DNA from: Streptococcus acidominimus
GTDB taxonomy: Bacteria; Bacillota; Bacilli; Lactobacillales; Streptococcaceae
Direction of reading: 5' to 3'
NCBI RefSeq assembly: GCF_001921825.1
Contig: NZ_MSJL01000011.1
Coordinates: forward strand, 1 to 58,027
DNA: 58,027 nucleotides
Within the stretch, counting starts at the first letter, position 1, and each line of letters starts with the position of its first letter. Of this stretch, positions 35,867 through 44,909 are shown piece after piece. The translations under genes were made by a program, and so were the position numbers. The notes under the pieces were generated by a model. The model was not told the DNA's origin. It ran no database searches and saw only the letters and a list, made by a program, of their open reading frames with translations.

Positions 35867-36066
35867 AGCTTTCTCCTCTCATACCTATCCTTGTCACATT
35901 AGTTTATCATATTTATACAACAAAATGAATAAAAAAAGAAAAATAATACTCATCAAAAATCAAATTCCTAGGAAATCTTTAAGCTATCCCCCCTCATCAG
36001 GTGTTTATGAGAAAACTAAAAATGGTGAACTTATTTGACAAACCAGGGAGTATAAGACAAGGCAAC

Positions 36067-36117
36067 AAAAAAGCCGTAGCTATAAGCAGTTAAAACTGAC
36101 ATAGCTACGGCTTTTTT
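36067..36117. terminator. Strong bidirectional terminator between sodA and the aminotransferase
   Basis: A perfect 17-bp stem (AAAAAAGCCGTAGCTAT / ATAGCTACGGCTTTTTT) with a 17-nt loop lies 45 bp after sodA. The rest of 35867-36161 holds one BOX-type end (ATACTCATCAAAAATCAAAT at 35948) without a visible partner. Confidence 0.9.
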
Positions 36118-36161
36118 CATAAGATTGAAAATAAGAAACGAGAAAAATCAATGAACTATTT

Positions 36162-36767
36162 TTACTTAGCCGCTTGATACAATTCGTTTACTTTATTCCA
36201 GTTGATAATTTCAAAGAATGCTTTGATATAGTTTGGACGAACATTGCGGTAGTTCAAGTAGTAAGCATGCTCCCACACATCTAGTGCCAAGATTGGTGTC
36301 AAACCATTCATGATTGGCGTATCTTGATTAGCAGTGGATAGGACTTCTAGCTTGCCTTCTTTATTAACAACCAAGAAAGCCCAACCTGAACCGAAACGAG
36401 TTGTCGCTGCCGTTGTAAATGCTGCTTGGAAGTCTTCAAAGGAACCAAATGTCGCTGCAATATCTGCTGCCAATGCTGCTGGAACTTCTGTTTTTTCTGG
36501 TGACAATAATTCCCAGAACAAAGCATGGTTCAAGTGACCGCCACCATTGTTAATCAATGCTTGGCGAATATCTGCTGGGATTTGTTCTACATCTGATAGC
36601 AAGGCTACCAAGTCTTCACCAATTTCTGGGTGTTTTTCAAGCGCCGCATTTGCATTAGCAACATAAGTTGCATGGTGCTTGTCATGGTGCAAGGTCATGG
36701 TTTCTGCATCAATGTGTGGCTCAAGGGCATCGTAAGCGTATGGTAAATCTGGTAAAATAATTGCCAT
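36162..36767 (-). CDS. sodA: Superoxide dismutase (Mn/Fe)
   Basis: 201 residues. Metal ligands are readable: His27 in [14 protein letters not shown], His81 in NHALFWE, and the Asp/His pair in [13 protein letters not shown] (about 163-175). It dismutates superoxide in the cytoplasm; streptococci lack catalase and depend on it. AAAGGAGG is before the ATG. It lies 75 bp downstream of holA, the usual streptococcal neighbour, in the same direction. Confidence 0.96.
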   Translation of the reverse strand: MAIILPDLPYAYDALEPHIDAETMTLHHDKHHATYVANANAALEKHPEIGEDLVALLSDVEQIPADIRQALINNGGGHLNHALFWELLSPEKTEVPAALAADIAATFGSFEDFQAAFTTAATTRFGSGWAFLVVNKEGKLEVLSTANQDTPIMNGLTPILALDVWEHAYYLNYRNVRPNYIKAFFEIINWNKVNELYQAAK

Positions 36768-36842
36768 ATTCGGCCTCCTTTAATCTTCTATACTCCTCAT
36801 TTTACCGCAATTTGAGAGCCTTTTCAATTTTTTTGTCTGAAA

Positions 36843-37874
36843 TTATGCGCTAGCAATTTTTAATAGTGCAATATCAAAGAGGTAATCCTTGTCAAACTGC
36901 CCCTGCTTAATCTGATAATCTGTTTCAATCAGGACTTGTACTACTTTTTTAATAAAGGGAAGCGACAAAGAACGTGAATCCCTTAAGGCGAATTTGACTT
37001 GAAAAGGATTGATTTTCCGCCCTATAATGTCCGATAATTCAGCGACCATCTGTTGCTCGCTCAACCCCTCCTTATGCAGTATCTGAACCTGTAAGAAGAG
37101 GCGGAATTGATTGAGCAGAATCGCAATTAGCTTAATCTCACCTTCTCCCTGCAAACGTAAGTCACGTACTAGATTTCGAGCCTGATCAATCTTCCCTTTT
37201 AAGAGAAGCTGGCTCATATCAAAGAGATTATCCTGAAGGGTTTTCGGAATAGCCTGTTCAATATCGTCTAAGTGAATCTGACTACTCCCCTTATAAGACT
37301 GCAGGAAAGCAAGATTTTTATGGATTTCAGCAAAATCAAAATTGGATTTGATCAACAGATGATCCATAACAGTGTTGTCCATTATCAAACCAATTTTCCC
37401 GATTTCCTGCTTGAAAAATTGGCGAAGTTCCGCCTCTTTGAGACTATTTGCCTCTAAGACCAGACCGTCCCGTTTCAAAAGCTTGACCAGACGACGCTTA
37501 CTATCGAGCTTGCCTCCAGCAATGATCAGTAGCTTGGTCGTTGCAACTGGTTGGCTCAAATAATCCTCAAATTTTTTCAGCTCCTCATCGGTCAAATAAC
37601 GTTTTTTAGCGGTTGTCACATCTGCAAAATAGTCCAAGATAACAATTTTTTCATCCGAGAAAAAGGGGAGAGATACCAGATCTAGCTCCACCTGAGCATA
37701 GTCTGTCTCTGACATATCAAAATATGCATAGCTCAAGTCACTGGTATGAAAACCAATTTGTTTCAGAAGGGCTTCCTTAGCTACTTGAAACTGTCCAACA
37801 TCTTCTCCAGCCAGAACCGTTAGTAGGCCCAAATTCTCTTTCTTTAATTTCTGAATCTCATCAATAATGGTCAT
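36843..37874 (-). CDS. holA: DNA polymerase III delta subunit
   Basis: 343 residues with the HolA layout: an N-terminal AAA+-like domain (GEDVGQFQVAKEALLKQI, about 18-35; SLPFFSDEKIVILDYF, about 68-83), a middle helical domain and a C-terminal collar domain. It opens the sliding clamp during replisome loading. It ends 75 bp before sodA. Confidence 0.9.
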   Translation of the reverse strand: MTIIDEIQKLKKENLGLLTVLAGEDVGQFQVAKEALLKQIGFHTSDLSYAYFDMSETDYAQVELDLVSLPFFSDEKIVILDYFADVTTAKKRYLTDEELKKFEDYLSQPVATTKLLIIAGGKLDSKRRLVKLLKRDGLVLEANSLKEAELRQFFKQEIGKIGLIMDNTVMDHLLIKSNFDFAEIHKNLAFLQSYKGSSQIHLDDIEQAIPKTLQDNLFDMSQLLLKGKIDQARNLVRDLRLQGEGEIKLIAILLNQFRLFLQVQILHKEGLSEQQMVAELSDIIGRKINPFQVKFALRDSRSLSLPFIKKVVQVLIETDYQIKQGQFDKDYLFDIALLKIASA

Positions 37875-38051
37875 ACTTCCCTCGCATTTCTCCTTCCATT
37901 ATATCAAAAAAGAGTGTGGGGGACAAAATCGGTCACTTGCAAGAGTTGGAACTTTTAATTGATAGAAAATCTTTTCCACCCCCTCTTGTTACAGTTTGAC
38001 GTCATTGAGAGCCAATTCTAAAACAGGAGAAGCAAGAGGAGAATGTAATTG

Positions 38052-38295
38052 GGCTCTATAAAAATCAAAATCTGGAACTGGCTAAAGCTGAAACAGTTAT
38101 GTCCCAAAGGGGACCACACTTGACACGAGTTCCACTCGTTTCATTTCCAACCTTCAACAGGCTATTCCTAGACTGTCCGACACGAGTTCCACTCGTTCTA
38201 TCTTGTTTTAAGGGAACGGGCTAAAAACCTCCACTGGATCTTTTTACTCAGCAAGGCGAGTTAACGACGTCAGATTTTGATTTTTGACGAGTATA
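38052..38295 (+). repeat. BOX-like element A-B-C
   Basis: Box A side: CTATAAAAATCAAAATCTGG, then GGCTAAAGCTGAAACAGTTATG. Modules: ACGAGTTCCACTCGT, linker TTTCATTTCCAACCT, stem region AGGCTATTCCTAGACTGT, second ACGAGTTCCACTCGT. Box C side: CTGGATCTTTTTACTCAGC to GATTTTTGACGAGTATA. 37875-38051 is non-coding, with no further signal seen. Confidence 0.75.
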
Positions 38296-38324
38296 AACAC
38301 TCCTTTTTCAATGAGAATATAGCA

Positions 38325-39848
38325 TCAGAGGTTCTTCATCTTCATTTCTGCTTCCATTTTCAAACGCTGAACCTTCATTGTTGCAGTCCGTGGAATATCC
38401 TCATAGGCCATTAAGATTGGTTCCTTGAGTAAGGGAAGATCCGCCACTTGATGCCACCAGGCATCCCAGTCCATGTCCGCACCTTCTGCAAGGGCAATAA
38501 TCGGTTGCGGAGCACCATTTGCATCACGAATGATCACAACCTCTGCTAGGAAATCCAAGTGATCCAGCAAGAAATCTTCCAAAGCGAGGTTACTATCAAT
38601 TGATTCAATCACATCAACCTGACGGTCTTTCAAGAGCAGGGTACCCTCCATCGTCATACAGCCATAGTCACCACTGTCCCACCAGTCTCCGTAAACATTT
38701 TCTTGGAAGCGAGCGTCCTCCTTGTAATAGGTGACTGCACGACCGCGCGACAGGAGTTGAATATGACCATTTTGACCAGCTGGCAGAGGATGACCATTTT
38801 CATCTGTAATCCGCGCCTTGGTGTAGCCTTTCAGTCCGATTCCCATATCTCGACCATTTGTCTGCCCAAGTGTTTCCAGACGATGATAACGCAAAATCAT
38901 CGGTCCACATTCGCTCTGGCCATATACCTGCATAAAGACAGGGATATTTTTCTTAGAAGCCTCTAGAAAAGTACGTAGGGTTCCTATATTGATAGCATCA
39001 AAGGTGGAATGATAGTAACGGATACTTGAAAAGACAGACGGATTTTTCTTAGCGAGTTGCGCCCATTGTACAAAATTATTAGGATGGGTTTCAAGTGCCA
39101 TTGGCTTATAGCGCTCCAAACTCTCCGCGACATCTTGAGCCTTAGCTGACGACAAGGGAAGCAAGGGGAAGCCAAGTCCAATGGCAGAAGAAACTCCAAT
39201 ATTATAGCGTGAGTGAACAGGGGAAATATGGAATGCCAATAACTGACGCTCATTCATCTTTTCAAAAATTGTCTGTTGCCAAGCAACCCGCCAGCCCATT
39301 GTCTGCGCTGTGTGACAAATCAACTTGGGAATCCCTGTCGTTCCAGAGGTGTGGGTCATATATTGGATCATCTCTTCAGGAAGCAGGTTCTCTGCGACAG
39401 GATTAGCAGGAAATGTCAGCAAGTCTGTGACCGCAAGTGTCGTCACTAAGTCCTTGCGCTCCATCGCTGCAACCCGCTCTACTGTCTCCTCGTCAAAAAC
39501 GATAAAGGACCGCTCCAACCGTTCTGCAAAGACATCCAGAGTACTGGCTGGCAAGTGATAGGACGGCATCACTGGAACGGCACCCAAGGCTGTTGCAGCC
39601 ACTGCCAGCAAGTAGGTATCAAATGCAGGGCTTTTATAAAACATGACCTTATCGCCATAGGAAATCCCTAAAGCCGCCAGCTGATAGGCTCTTTGTTGGA
39701 TGGCAGCAAAAACTTGGGCATAGGTATTTTCAAGTCCTAATTCAGGAAACGACTGATAAGGCTTGTCAAAGACAATAGCAACTTCTGGAAACCGCTCTGC
39801 TGCCTCCTTAAATTGACGGTATAAATTTAATGGTTGATAGGAAATCAT
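38325..39848 (-). CDS. AMP-forming acyl/aryl ligase-like protein, orphan
   Basis: 507 residues of the ANL superfamily. The phosphate loop THTSGTTGIPK (about 167-177) and the aromatic/acid motif VYGQSECGP (about 317-325) are present. WWDSGDYG (about 388-395) carries the ribose-binding aspartate, and the C-terminal catalytic lysine is in RTATMKVQR (about 488-496). It should activate a carboxylic acid as an adenylate. No carrier protein, thioesterase or fatty-acid genes are adjacent, so the substrate is unknown. Confidence 0.8.
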   Translation of the reverse strand: MISYQPLNLYRQFKEAAERFPEVAIVFDKPYQSFPELGLENTYAQVFAAIQQRAYQLAALGISYGDKVMFYKSPAFDTYLLAVAATALGAVPVMPSYHLPASTLDVFAERLERSFIVFDEETVERVAAMERKDLVTTLAVTDLLTFPANPVAENLLPEEMIQYMTHTSGTTGIPKLICHTAQTMGWRVAWQQTIFEKMNERQLLAFHISPVHSRYNIGVSSAIGLGFPLLPLSSAKAQDVAESLERYKPMALETHPNNFVQWAQLAKKNPSVFSSIRYYHSTFDAINIGTLRTFLEASKKNIPVFMQVYGQSECGPMILRYHRLETLGQTNGRDMGIGLKGYTKARITDENGHPLPAGQNGHIQLLSRGRAVTYYKEDARFQENVYGDWWDSGDYGCMTMEGTLLLKDRQVDVIESIDSNLALEDFLLDHLDFLAEVVIIRDANGAPQPIIALAEGADMDWDAWWHQVADLPLLKEPILMAYEDIPRTATMKVQRLKMEAEMKMKNL

Positions 39849-40049
39849 CTTACATTCCTAGCCTTTCTAAGTTTGTGAAAAATAAAACATGATTGCCCCA
39901 TTATACCATGTTGAAATCACTTTCACAAATCAGAACAGGGGCTAGATGATGATAGCTTTTCCTTAAAAATGTGCCTAATGTATCCTATCTCCACTAATGA
40001 GAGCAGGACAGAAGCCTCATCAATTGAAAAAGGGTTTGCTTTTCCCCAC

Positions 40050-41048
40050 TCCTTAACTTTAAGCCTCGCGAGAAATAGCCGTTTGCGAAGCAAACTCTCG
40101 TCTAAAAGTTCTGCTTCAAAATCCTAGTTTTCCGTAGCTGTTGCAGGCTATGCCTGCTTACGGATATGGTATTAATAGTCAGGGAGGTGAGTATTAATAC
40201 ATAATGAGGTCTGCCTTTGCTCTTTACGCTCTTGTATCTTGTATAATTGAGTTCAGCCTAAAACCTCAGAAAAAAAGAGACGCAGGTGTTCTAGCTTTAG
40301 CTAGTTACAGCTGTGGCTCCCTTTAGGGATAAATACTCCTAGCTCTAAAGGTATAGCATACCTTTAGAGGCGAAAGATAGAAGTTTGCGAAGCAAACTCT
40401 CACTGTCTTCTGCGTCGTATTTCCTATTTTTCAATCGGTTTTTTAACGGCTTCACATCTTGTAATTGAACTCGAGCTACAACTCACTGACAAAGCGTAGT
40501 CAAAAAGTTGAGTAAACTTAGAAAACATCACAGTAGTCATCTGATTGTCGCTAATACGCCAATCTAGTTGCCTTTGTGGGGGTCTCACTACGAAGCGAAC
40601 CGCTTCTGTTCGGCCGCCTATTTTGTCTAGGAGTTGCTCCCACAGTCTAGGAATAGACTGTGGAAGGTGGGAAATAAAACGAGCAGTGCTCATGTCAAAC
40701 GCTCTCGTATCTTGAGTAACTGAACTCGGGCTAAAAGCTCGGAAAAAAGATAGACTTCCTTGTGTTCATTGAACACTACGTCAGTCTCCTATTTTTCAGT
40801 CGCTTTTTTAACGCCCTCGTATCTTGAGTAACTGAACTCGGGCTAAAAGCTCGGAAAAAAGATAGACTTCCTTGTGTTCATCGAACACTACGTCAGTCTC
40901 CTATTTTTCAGTCGCTTTTTTAACGGCTTCACATCTTGTAATTGAACTCGAGCTACAACTCACTGACAAAAAGATAAATCTCATTGGGTGCAAGACACCC
41001 TGCTTCGATTTCCTATTTTGTCTAGGAGTTGCTTAACGCTCTCGTATC
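40050..41048 (-). repeat. 1-kb composite repeat island ending at the comEC stop
   Basis: Read on the minus strand from the comEC TAA: GATACGAGAGCG, a cassette with stem GGGTG-CAAGA-CACCC (40985-40999), two cassettes with GTGTTC-ATY-GAACAC (40756-40770, 40876-40890), a longer one with GAAGCG/CGCTTC, and a BOX-type part with CTCTAAAGGTAT / ATACCTTTAGAG (40341-40367). Junctions carry TTGAACTCGRGCT. 39849-40049 is plain non-coding DNA. Confidence 0.75.
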
Positions 41049-43391
41049 TTACTTTACCGTTTCAATCTTCCACTTTTTCCAGCCTCTCAAGCGAATAGCT
41101 CCTTGTTCGTCAGTCCTAAAGATTTGGATCTGTCGTTCTTGGAAGCGGGATAGGGTTTCTTGATGCGGGTGCTGGTAACGATTGTTTTTCCCCGCTGAAA
41201 TCAAGGCAATCTTGGGAGAAATAGCATCCAAAAATTCGGGATAAGAAGAACCTTTTGATCCATGATGTCCTACCTTCAAAATATCAACAGACAAGCCTGG
41301 ATACTGTCGCAGCAACTCCAGTTCCCCGTCTCCCAAATCACCTGTAAATAGAAAGCGGGTCTGCAATAATTCCCCGTATAACACAATCGAATCATCATTG
41401 CCTCCATCACCCTTTCGATAAGGATAGAGCACCTGTAAAAAGCCGTCTGCTACCGGAATCCTATCACCTACTTTTACTAGGTGAGGTACTATCTTTACTT
41501 TATCCAATATCTCTGCTAGCTCCTGACTTGTAACGCTTCCTTCGGAGATATAAATCTTGTCAATAGTCAGTTCTTTAGCTACTTCCACCAAATCACCCAT
41601 GTGGTCTGTATGGGCATGCGTTAAGACCAGATAGTCAATCTTATCTACGCCCCGGCTATGAAGATAGGGAATTAGCGTTCTCTTTGCATTCGCCTGCCCT
41701 GTCTTTTGTCGCCAGTCTTCTTTCGGAGAAGCAGTGACTCTACCGCCCACATCAATCAAGACCGTCCGCCCGCGCACATCCCTCAAAAAGATACTATCAC
41801 CCTGCCCAACATCCACTACTGTCACCTCATTTTCCAAGGGATATTTTATCAGGAAAAATAGCAGAGCTACCATGCCGGTCAGACCTAATACTCTTTGAAG
41901 AGCAAGAGGATCCTTTGGCAATGTATTTTGATGAACCCCAGTCCTCTCTTCGACCGCACTCCCTCTTCTCTTTTTGACTTTCCTTGGGTATCCCTGCCAT
42001 TTCTTGGTCTGATAGCTGTCATACGTAAAGAAGAAGATAATCACTAAGAGCAGGAGCAACATAGCTGTCGGCTTTCCAAAAATCAAGGGTTTAAAGCCCA
42101 AACCTGCCACCCACTGAATAGCAGTTTCTAATCCTATAAAGAAATGATTGACCTGTGTAAGCCTCACAAATGGAGACAGGAGAAAGACAAGACTCAAGCC
42201 CGGCAGCAAGATTCGGTCAAAAAGAAATGAAAAGAAAAAGGTCAGTAGAATAGACAAGGGATGAAAACTGTAAAAATAATAGATCAAGAAAGGCAAGATA
42301 CCGAGCGAAATCGCCAAACTTTCTACAAATCCTCGCTGATAAGGTTTCAGATCGTCAAAATCAAAAACAGTTAGTAAAAAGGCATAGGCAAAACTAAGGA
42401 CACCGCCTGCTGTTTGTAAAAAATGCGGCATGAGCAAGAATGAAAGGATAAGGGTACAGGCTATGTTCTCTAAACTCCTCATGCCCATATTACTGAAAAT
42501 CTTTTGTAAAAGAGAACGGTTGACCGAAACCGAGAAGCCTGTTAACCCTGCATACATAAAGGAAAAAGGGATTTGTAGCCAATCAACGACTTCCTTTTTT
42601 ACTCCAAGGCGCAAGAAAGGATAACGGAATGTCTGCACGAAAAAGCTGACCTGCATACCAGAAAGGGCGAATAAATGGATAATTCCTAAGCTAGAATACA
42701 GGTCGCCCATCTGATCAAATTCTGTGTCCAAATCTCCAAACAAGAGCCCTGTCATATAGTGTCGCATTGGATTCGGAAAATATTCTTTGATGTAGACCAA
42801 TGCCTTACGCCGAAGTAGGGAAAGCCAGTCCAAAGGATTCCATGAAATCCACTGTTGCACCTGCTTAATACGATTGACCTTAACCATCTTGTAAATCCCC
42901 TGTGTCCTCAAATAGCCCCGATAATCGAAGCCATTAAAATTCCGCTGACCTTCTGGTTCAGAGACAGTCGCCTCTACTTCTAAGCGCACCAGATGTGATA
43001 GACCTTTAAAATAGGTCTGCTCCTCTTGACTTTTCAGTTGATAAAAAACAATATAGCAACGTCCTGACGATGTTCCACGAAAGGAAAGAGTGTCACCATT
43101 GACTTGGATAGTATCTGGTTTGACCGTTAAATGACTGATGGTCACAGGGCTAGACCTTTCGTCCAATCTCCTTTTTATACCTTGCAGACTGAATAGGAAG
43201 CAAAAACAGGCTAAAATGGGTAGAAGCCTAAAAACGGTTCTTTTCCCTTGATGAAACCATAGCAGAATCAGCAAGCCTAGCAAAACCATGATTGATAGGA
43301 AAGATAGGTCGTTCATCACAAAATAGAGGGCTAAGACCAAGACGGTTAAATGGGGCGGAGAAAGAGGCAGACCTTTAATCAACTGTAACAT
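41049..43391 (-). CDS. comEC: Competence DNA-uptake channel ComEC
   Basis: About 780 residues. The N-terminal membrane segments and DUF4131 region precede the ComEC/Rec2 core (GDLDTEFDQMGDLYSSLGIIH, then LFALSGMQVSF). The C-terminal metallo-beta-lactamase-like domain has HAHTDHMGDL and HHGSKGS. It carries single-stranded DNA across the membrane in transformation. I take the ATG at 43391 (MLQLIKGLP), overlapping comEA by 17 bp; the frame opens at 43436. Its stop abuts a repeat cassette. Confidence 0.92.
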   Translation of the reverse strand: MLQLIKGLPLSPPHLTVLVLALYFVMNDLSFLSIMVLLGLLILLWFHQGKRTVFRLLPILACFCFLFSLQGIKRRLDERSSPVTISHLTVKPDTIQVNGDTLSFRGTSSGRCYIVFYQLKSQEEQTYFKGLSHLVRLEVEATVSEPEGQRNFNGFDYRGYLRTQGIYKMVKVNRIKQVQQWISWNPLDWLSLLRRKALVYIKEYFPNPMRHYMTGLLFGDLDTEFDQMGDLYSSLGIIHLFALSGMQVSFFVQTFRYPFLRLGVKKEVVDWLQIPFSFMYAGLTGFSVSVNRSLLQKIFSNMGMRSLENIACTLILSFLLMPHFLQTAGGVLSFAYAFLLTVFDFDDLKPYQRGFVESLAISLGILPFLIYYFYSFHPLSILLTFFFSFLFDRILLPGLSLVFLLSPFVRLTQVNHFFIGLETAIQWVAGLGFKPLIFGKPTAMLLLLLVIIFFFTYDSYQTKKWQGYPRKVKKRRGSAVEERTGVHQNTLPKDPLALQRVLGLTGMVALLFFLIKYPLENEVTVVDVGQGDSIFLRDVRGRTVLIDVGGRVTASPKEDWRQKTGQANAKRTLIPYLHSRGVDKIDYLVLTHAHTDHMGDLVEVAKELTIDKIYISEGSVTSQELAEILDKVKIVPHLVKVGDRIPVADGFLQVLYPYRKGDGGNDDSIVLYGELLQTRFLFTGDLGDGELELLRQYPGLSVDILKVGHHGSKGSSYPEFLDAISPKIALISAGKNNRYQHPHQETLSRFQERQIQIFRTDEQGAIRLRGWKKWKIETVK

Positions 43392-44001
43392 AGGGACGAA
43401 TGTTCTCCAAACTCTTACCACCGATTCCAGGTACATTTTTCAAATCATCAACCGATTGAAAACGACCATTAGTCTCCCGATAGGCGATAATATCTGCTGC
43501 ACGCTTAGCACCGATACCTGAAATCGTCTGCAAATCTGCTTCTGTCGCAGTATTGAGCCTCACTAGACCTGCTCTTGTTTCCTTATCCCCACCTGCTTGC
43601 TTTGGCACAATAGAAACAGCCTCCTCCTTGGTTGCTACGTAAACAATCCCCTCATCACTCACCTTTTGAGCTAGGTTGATGGACTTAGAATCAGCTGCCT
43701 CTGTCAAGCCACCCGCTGCTACGATTGCATCCTGGATGCGACTCCCTACCGCCAGCTGATACAGACCGGGCTTCGTGACTGCTCCCTTGACATCAACTAC
43801 TAGGATCTCTGTTGACTGCGAAGGGGGTACACCCTCTTCTAACTGCTCACTACTAGGCGCTACGGCTGCTACACTAGCCAATTCCTCCGACTGTCCTGTT
43901 TGCCCTATAAAAAAGATGGTCACTATCAGCGCAGCAACTCCTATTGCTATAAGAAGAAATAATTTATAATCACGCAATAACTGCGTCCATTTTTCAGACA
44001 T
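43375..44001 (-). CDS. comEA: Competence DNA receptor ComEA
   Basis: 208 residues. One membrane anchor (about 14-32), a serine/glutamate-rich linker, an SLBB-type domain (about 67-125: DVKGAVTKPGLYQLAVGSRI), and a C-terminal helix-hairpin-helix DNA-binding pair (ISGIGAKRAADIIAYR, VPGIGGKSLENI). It binds double-stranded DNA at the cell surface. GGTGGAGG precedes the ATG, and a ComX box lies 20 bp upstream. It forms an operon with comEC. Confidence 0.95.
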   Translation of the reverse strand: MSEKWTQLLRDYKLFLLIAIGVAALIVTIFFIGQTGQSEELASVAAVAPSSEQLEEGVPPSQSTEILVVDVKGAVTKPGLYQLAVGSRIQDAIVAAGGLTEAADSKSINLAQKVSDEGIVYVATKEEAVSIVPKQAGGDKETRAGLVRLNTATEADLQTISGIGAKRAADIIAYRETNGRFQSVDDLKNVPGIGGKSLENIRPYVTVD

Positions 44002-44020
44002 ATTTCTACCTCCACCTATT

Positions 44021-44028
44021 TATTCGTA
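44021..44028 (-). promoter_or_regulatory. ComX (sigma-X) box of the comEA-comEC operon
   Basis: The minus strand reads TACGAATA, the exact streptococcal cin/com box, preceded by a T-rich stretch (TTTTTTTGATCGGTTT) and 20 bp before the comEA ATG. Late-competence expression is expected. Confidence 0.9.
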
Positions 44029-44037
44029 AAACCGATC

Positions 44038-44066
44038 AAAAAAACTCGCGCGAGACGAGTTTTTTT
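44038..44066. terminator. Bidirectional terminator between plsC and comEA
   Basis: AAAAAAACTCG / CGAGTTTTTTT pair perfectly over 11 bp with a 7-nt loop. It ends plsC, and on the other strand it protects against read-through. The ComX promoter lies immediately downstream on the minus strand. Confidence 0.85.
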
Positions 44067-44067
44067 A

Positions 44068-44817
44068 TTATTTATCTAAATGGGTATCTGGTTTCCAAAC
44101 AAAACTTGCGACATAGCTAAAGAGATAGGTCAAGCCTAGGACAAGAGCGACAAGGATCAAGACTGGGAGACGGTAGATAAATGTCCAATAGCCCAAGCGT
44201 TTCTTGCCTGTCTGGGCAGAGCGGGCAAGGTCGTCCAAGCGATTAAATTCTGTCTCAATGCGGTTGGTGACTTCTGCGATACCTGCATCATCCAAGCGTT
44301 TAATATCTGAAATATCGATTGGATTTCCAAAAGCAACATCAATCCGATCTCCCAACAATAGATTTTTCAGGGACATTGGTCCAATGTAGGTTGCAGGCAT
44401 AATCTTAACCTTGGCAGTCTTTGCAATGACAGCTACACCACCCTTTAATTCACTGGAATGGCGACTACCTGATGGGAACATCACCAAGGAACGATTGCTT
44501 TTTTTCAACATTTTGACGGGGTATTTAATAGCTGCAGTTCCCGGATTATCCCGGTCAATGGGAAAGGCACCACACTTACTAATCCACCAACCAAAGCCTC
44601 GATCCTTGAACAATTCTTTTTTAGCCATAAAAATAAACTGTTTGGGTGCTGAAGCATAGCCTAAAAAGACAGGGTCCCAAAAGGTTCGATGGGGTGCTAC
44701 CAAGATATAATTTTGATCTGGAGGCAAAATTTTCTCCCTATCATGATAATGAATATTGCCATTGACAGCCCATAGTAAAAAGACTAATAAACTTCGTAGG
44801 TAGGAATAAAACATCAT
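44068..44817 (-). CDS. plsC: 1-acyl-sn-glycerol-3-phosphate acyltransferase
   Basis: 249 residues. The acyltransferase block is APHRTFWDPVFLG (HX4D, about 42-54), then GAFPIDRD and MFPSGSRHS (in place of the usual FPEGTR) and PATYIGP. N- and C-terminal hydrophobic segments (the latter about 217-240) anchor it. It makes phosphatidic acid from lysophosphatidic acid. The altered FPSGSR motif is noteworthy but occurs in streptococcal members. AAAGGAG is before the ATG. Confidence 0.88.
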   Translation of the reverse strand: MMFYSYLRSLLVFLLWAVNGNIHYHDREKILPPDQNYILVAPHRTFWDPVFLGYASAPKQFIFMAKKELFKDRGFGWWISKCGAFPIDRDNPGTAAIKYPVKMLKKSNRSLVMFPSGSRHSSELKGGVAVIAKTAKVKIMPATYIGPMSLKNLLLGDRIDVAFGNPIDISDIKRLDDAGIAEVTNRIETEFNRLDDLARSAQTGKKRLGYWTFIYRLPVLILVALVLGLTYLFSYVASFVWKPDTHLDK

Positions 44818-44895
44818 ACTCTCCTTTGCTAATTTCCCTCCTATTATACCATATTTTGGAAGCTAGCAAAGATTTTTCATCCGCCGTAACAATAT

Positions 44896-44909
44896 GCTAT
44901 AATAGATGA
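44896..44909 (+). promoter_or_regulatory. Extended -10 giving a leaderless methyltransferase mRNA
   Basis: TGCTATAAT ends at 44903, followed by AGATGA and the ATG at 44910. There is no Shine-Dalgarno sequence and only 6 nt between -10 and start. This is the same geometry as at murE and the rsuA-type gene. Confidence 0.7.
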
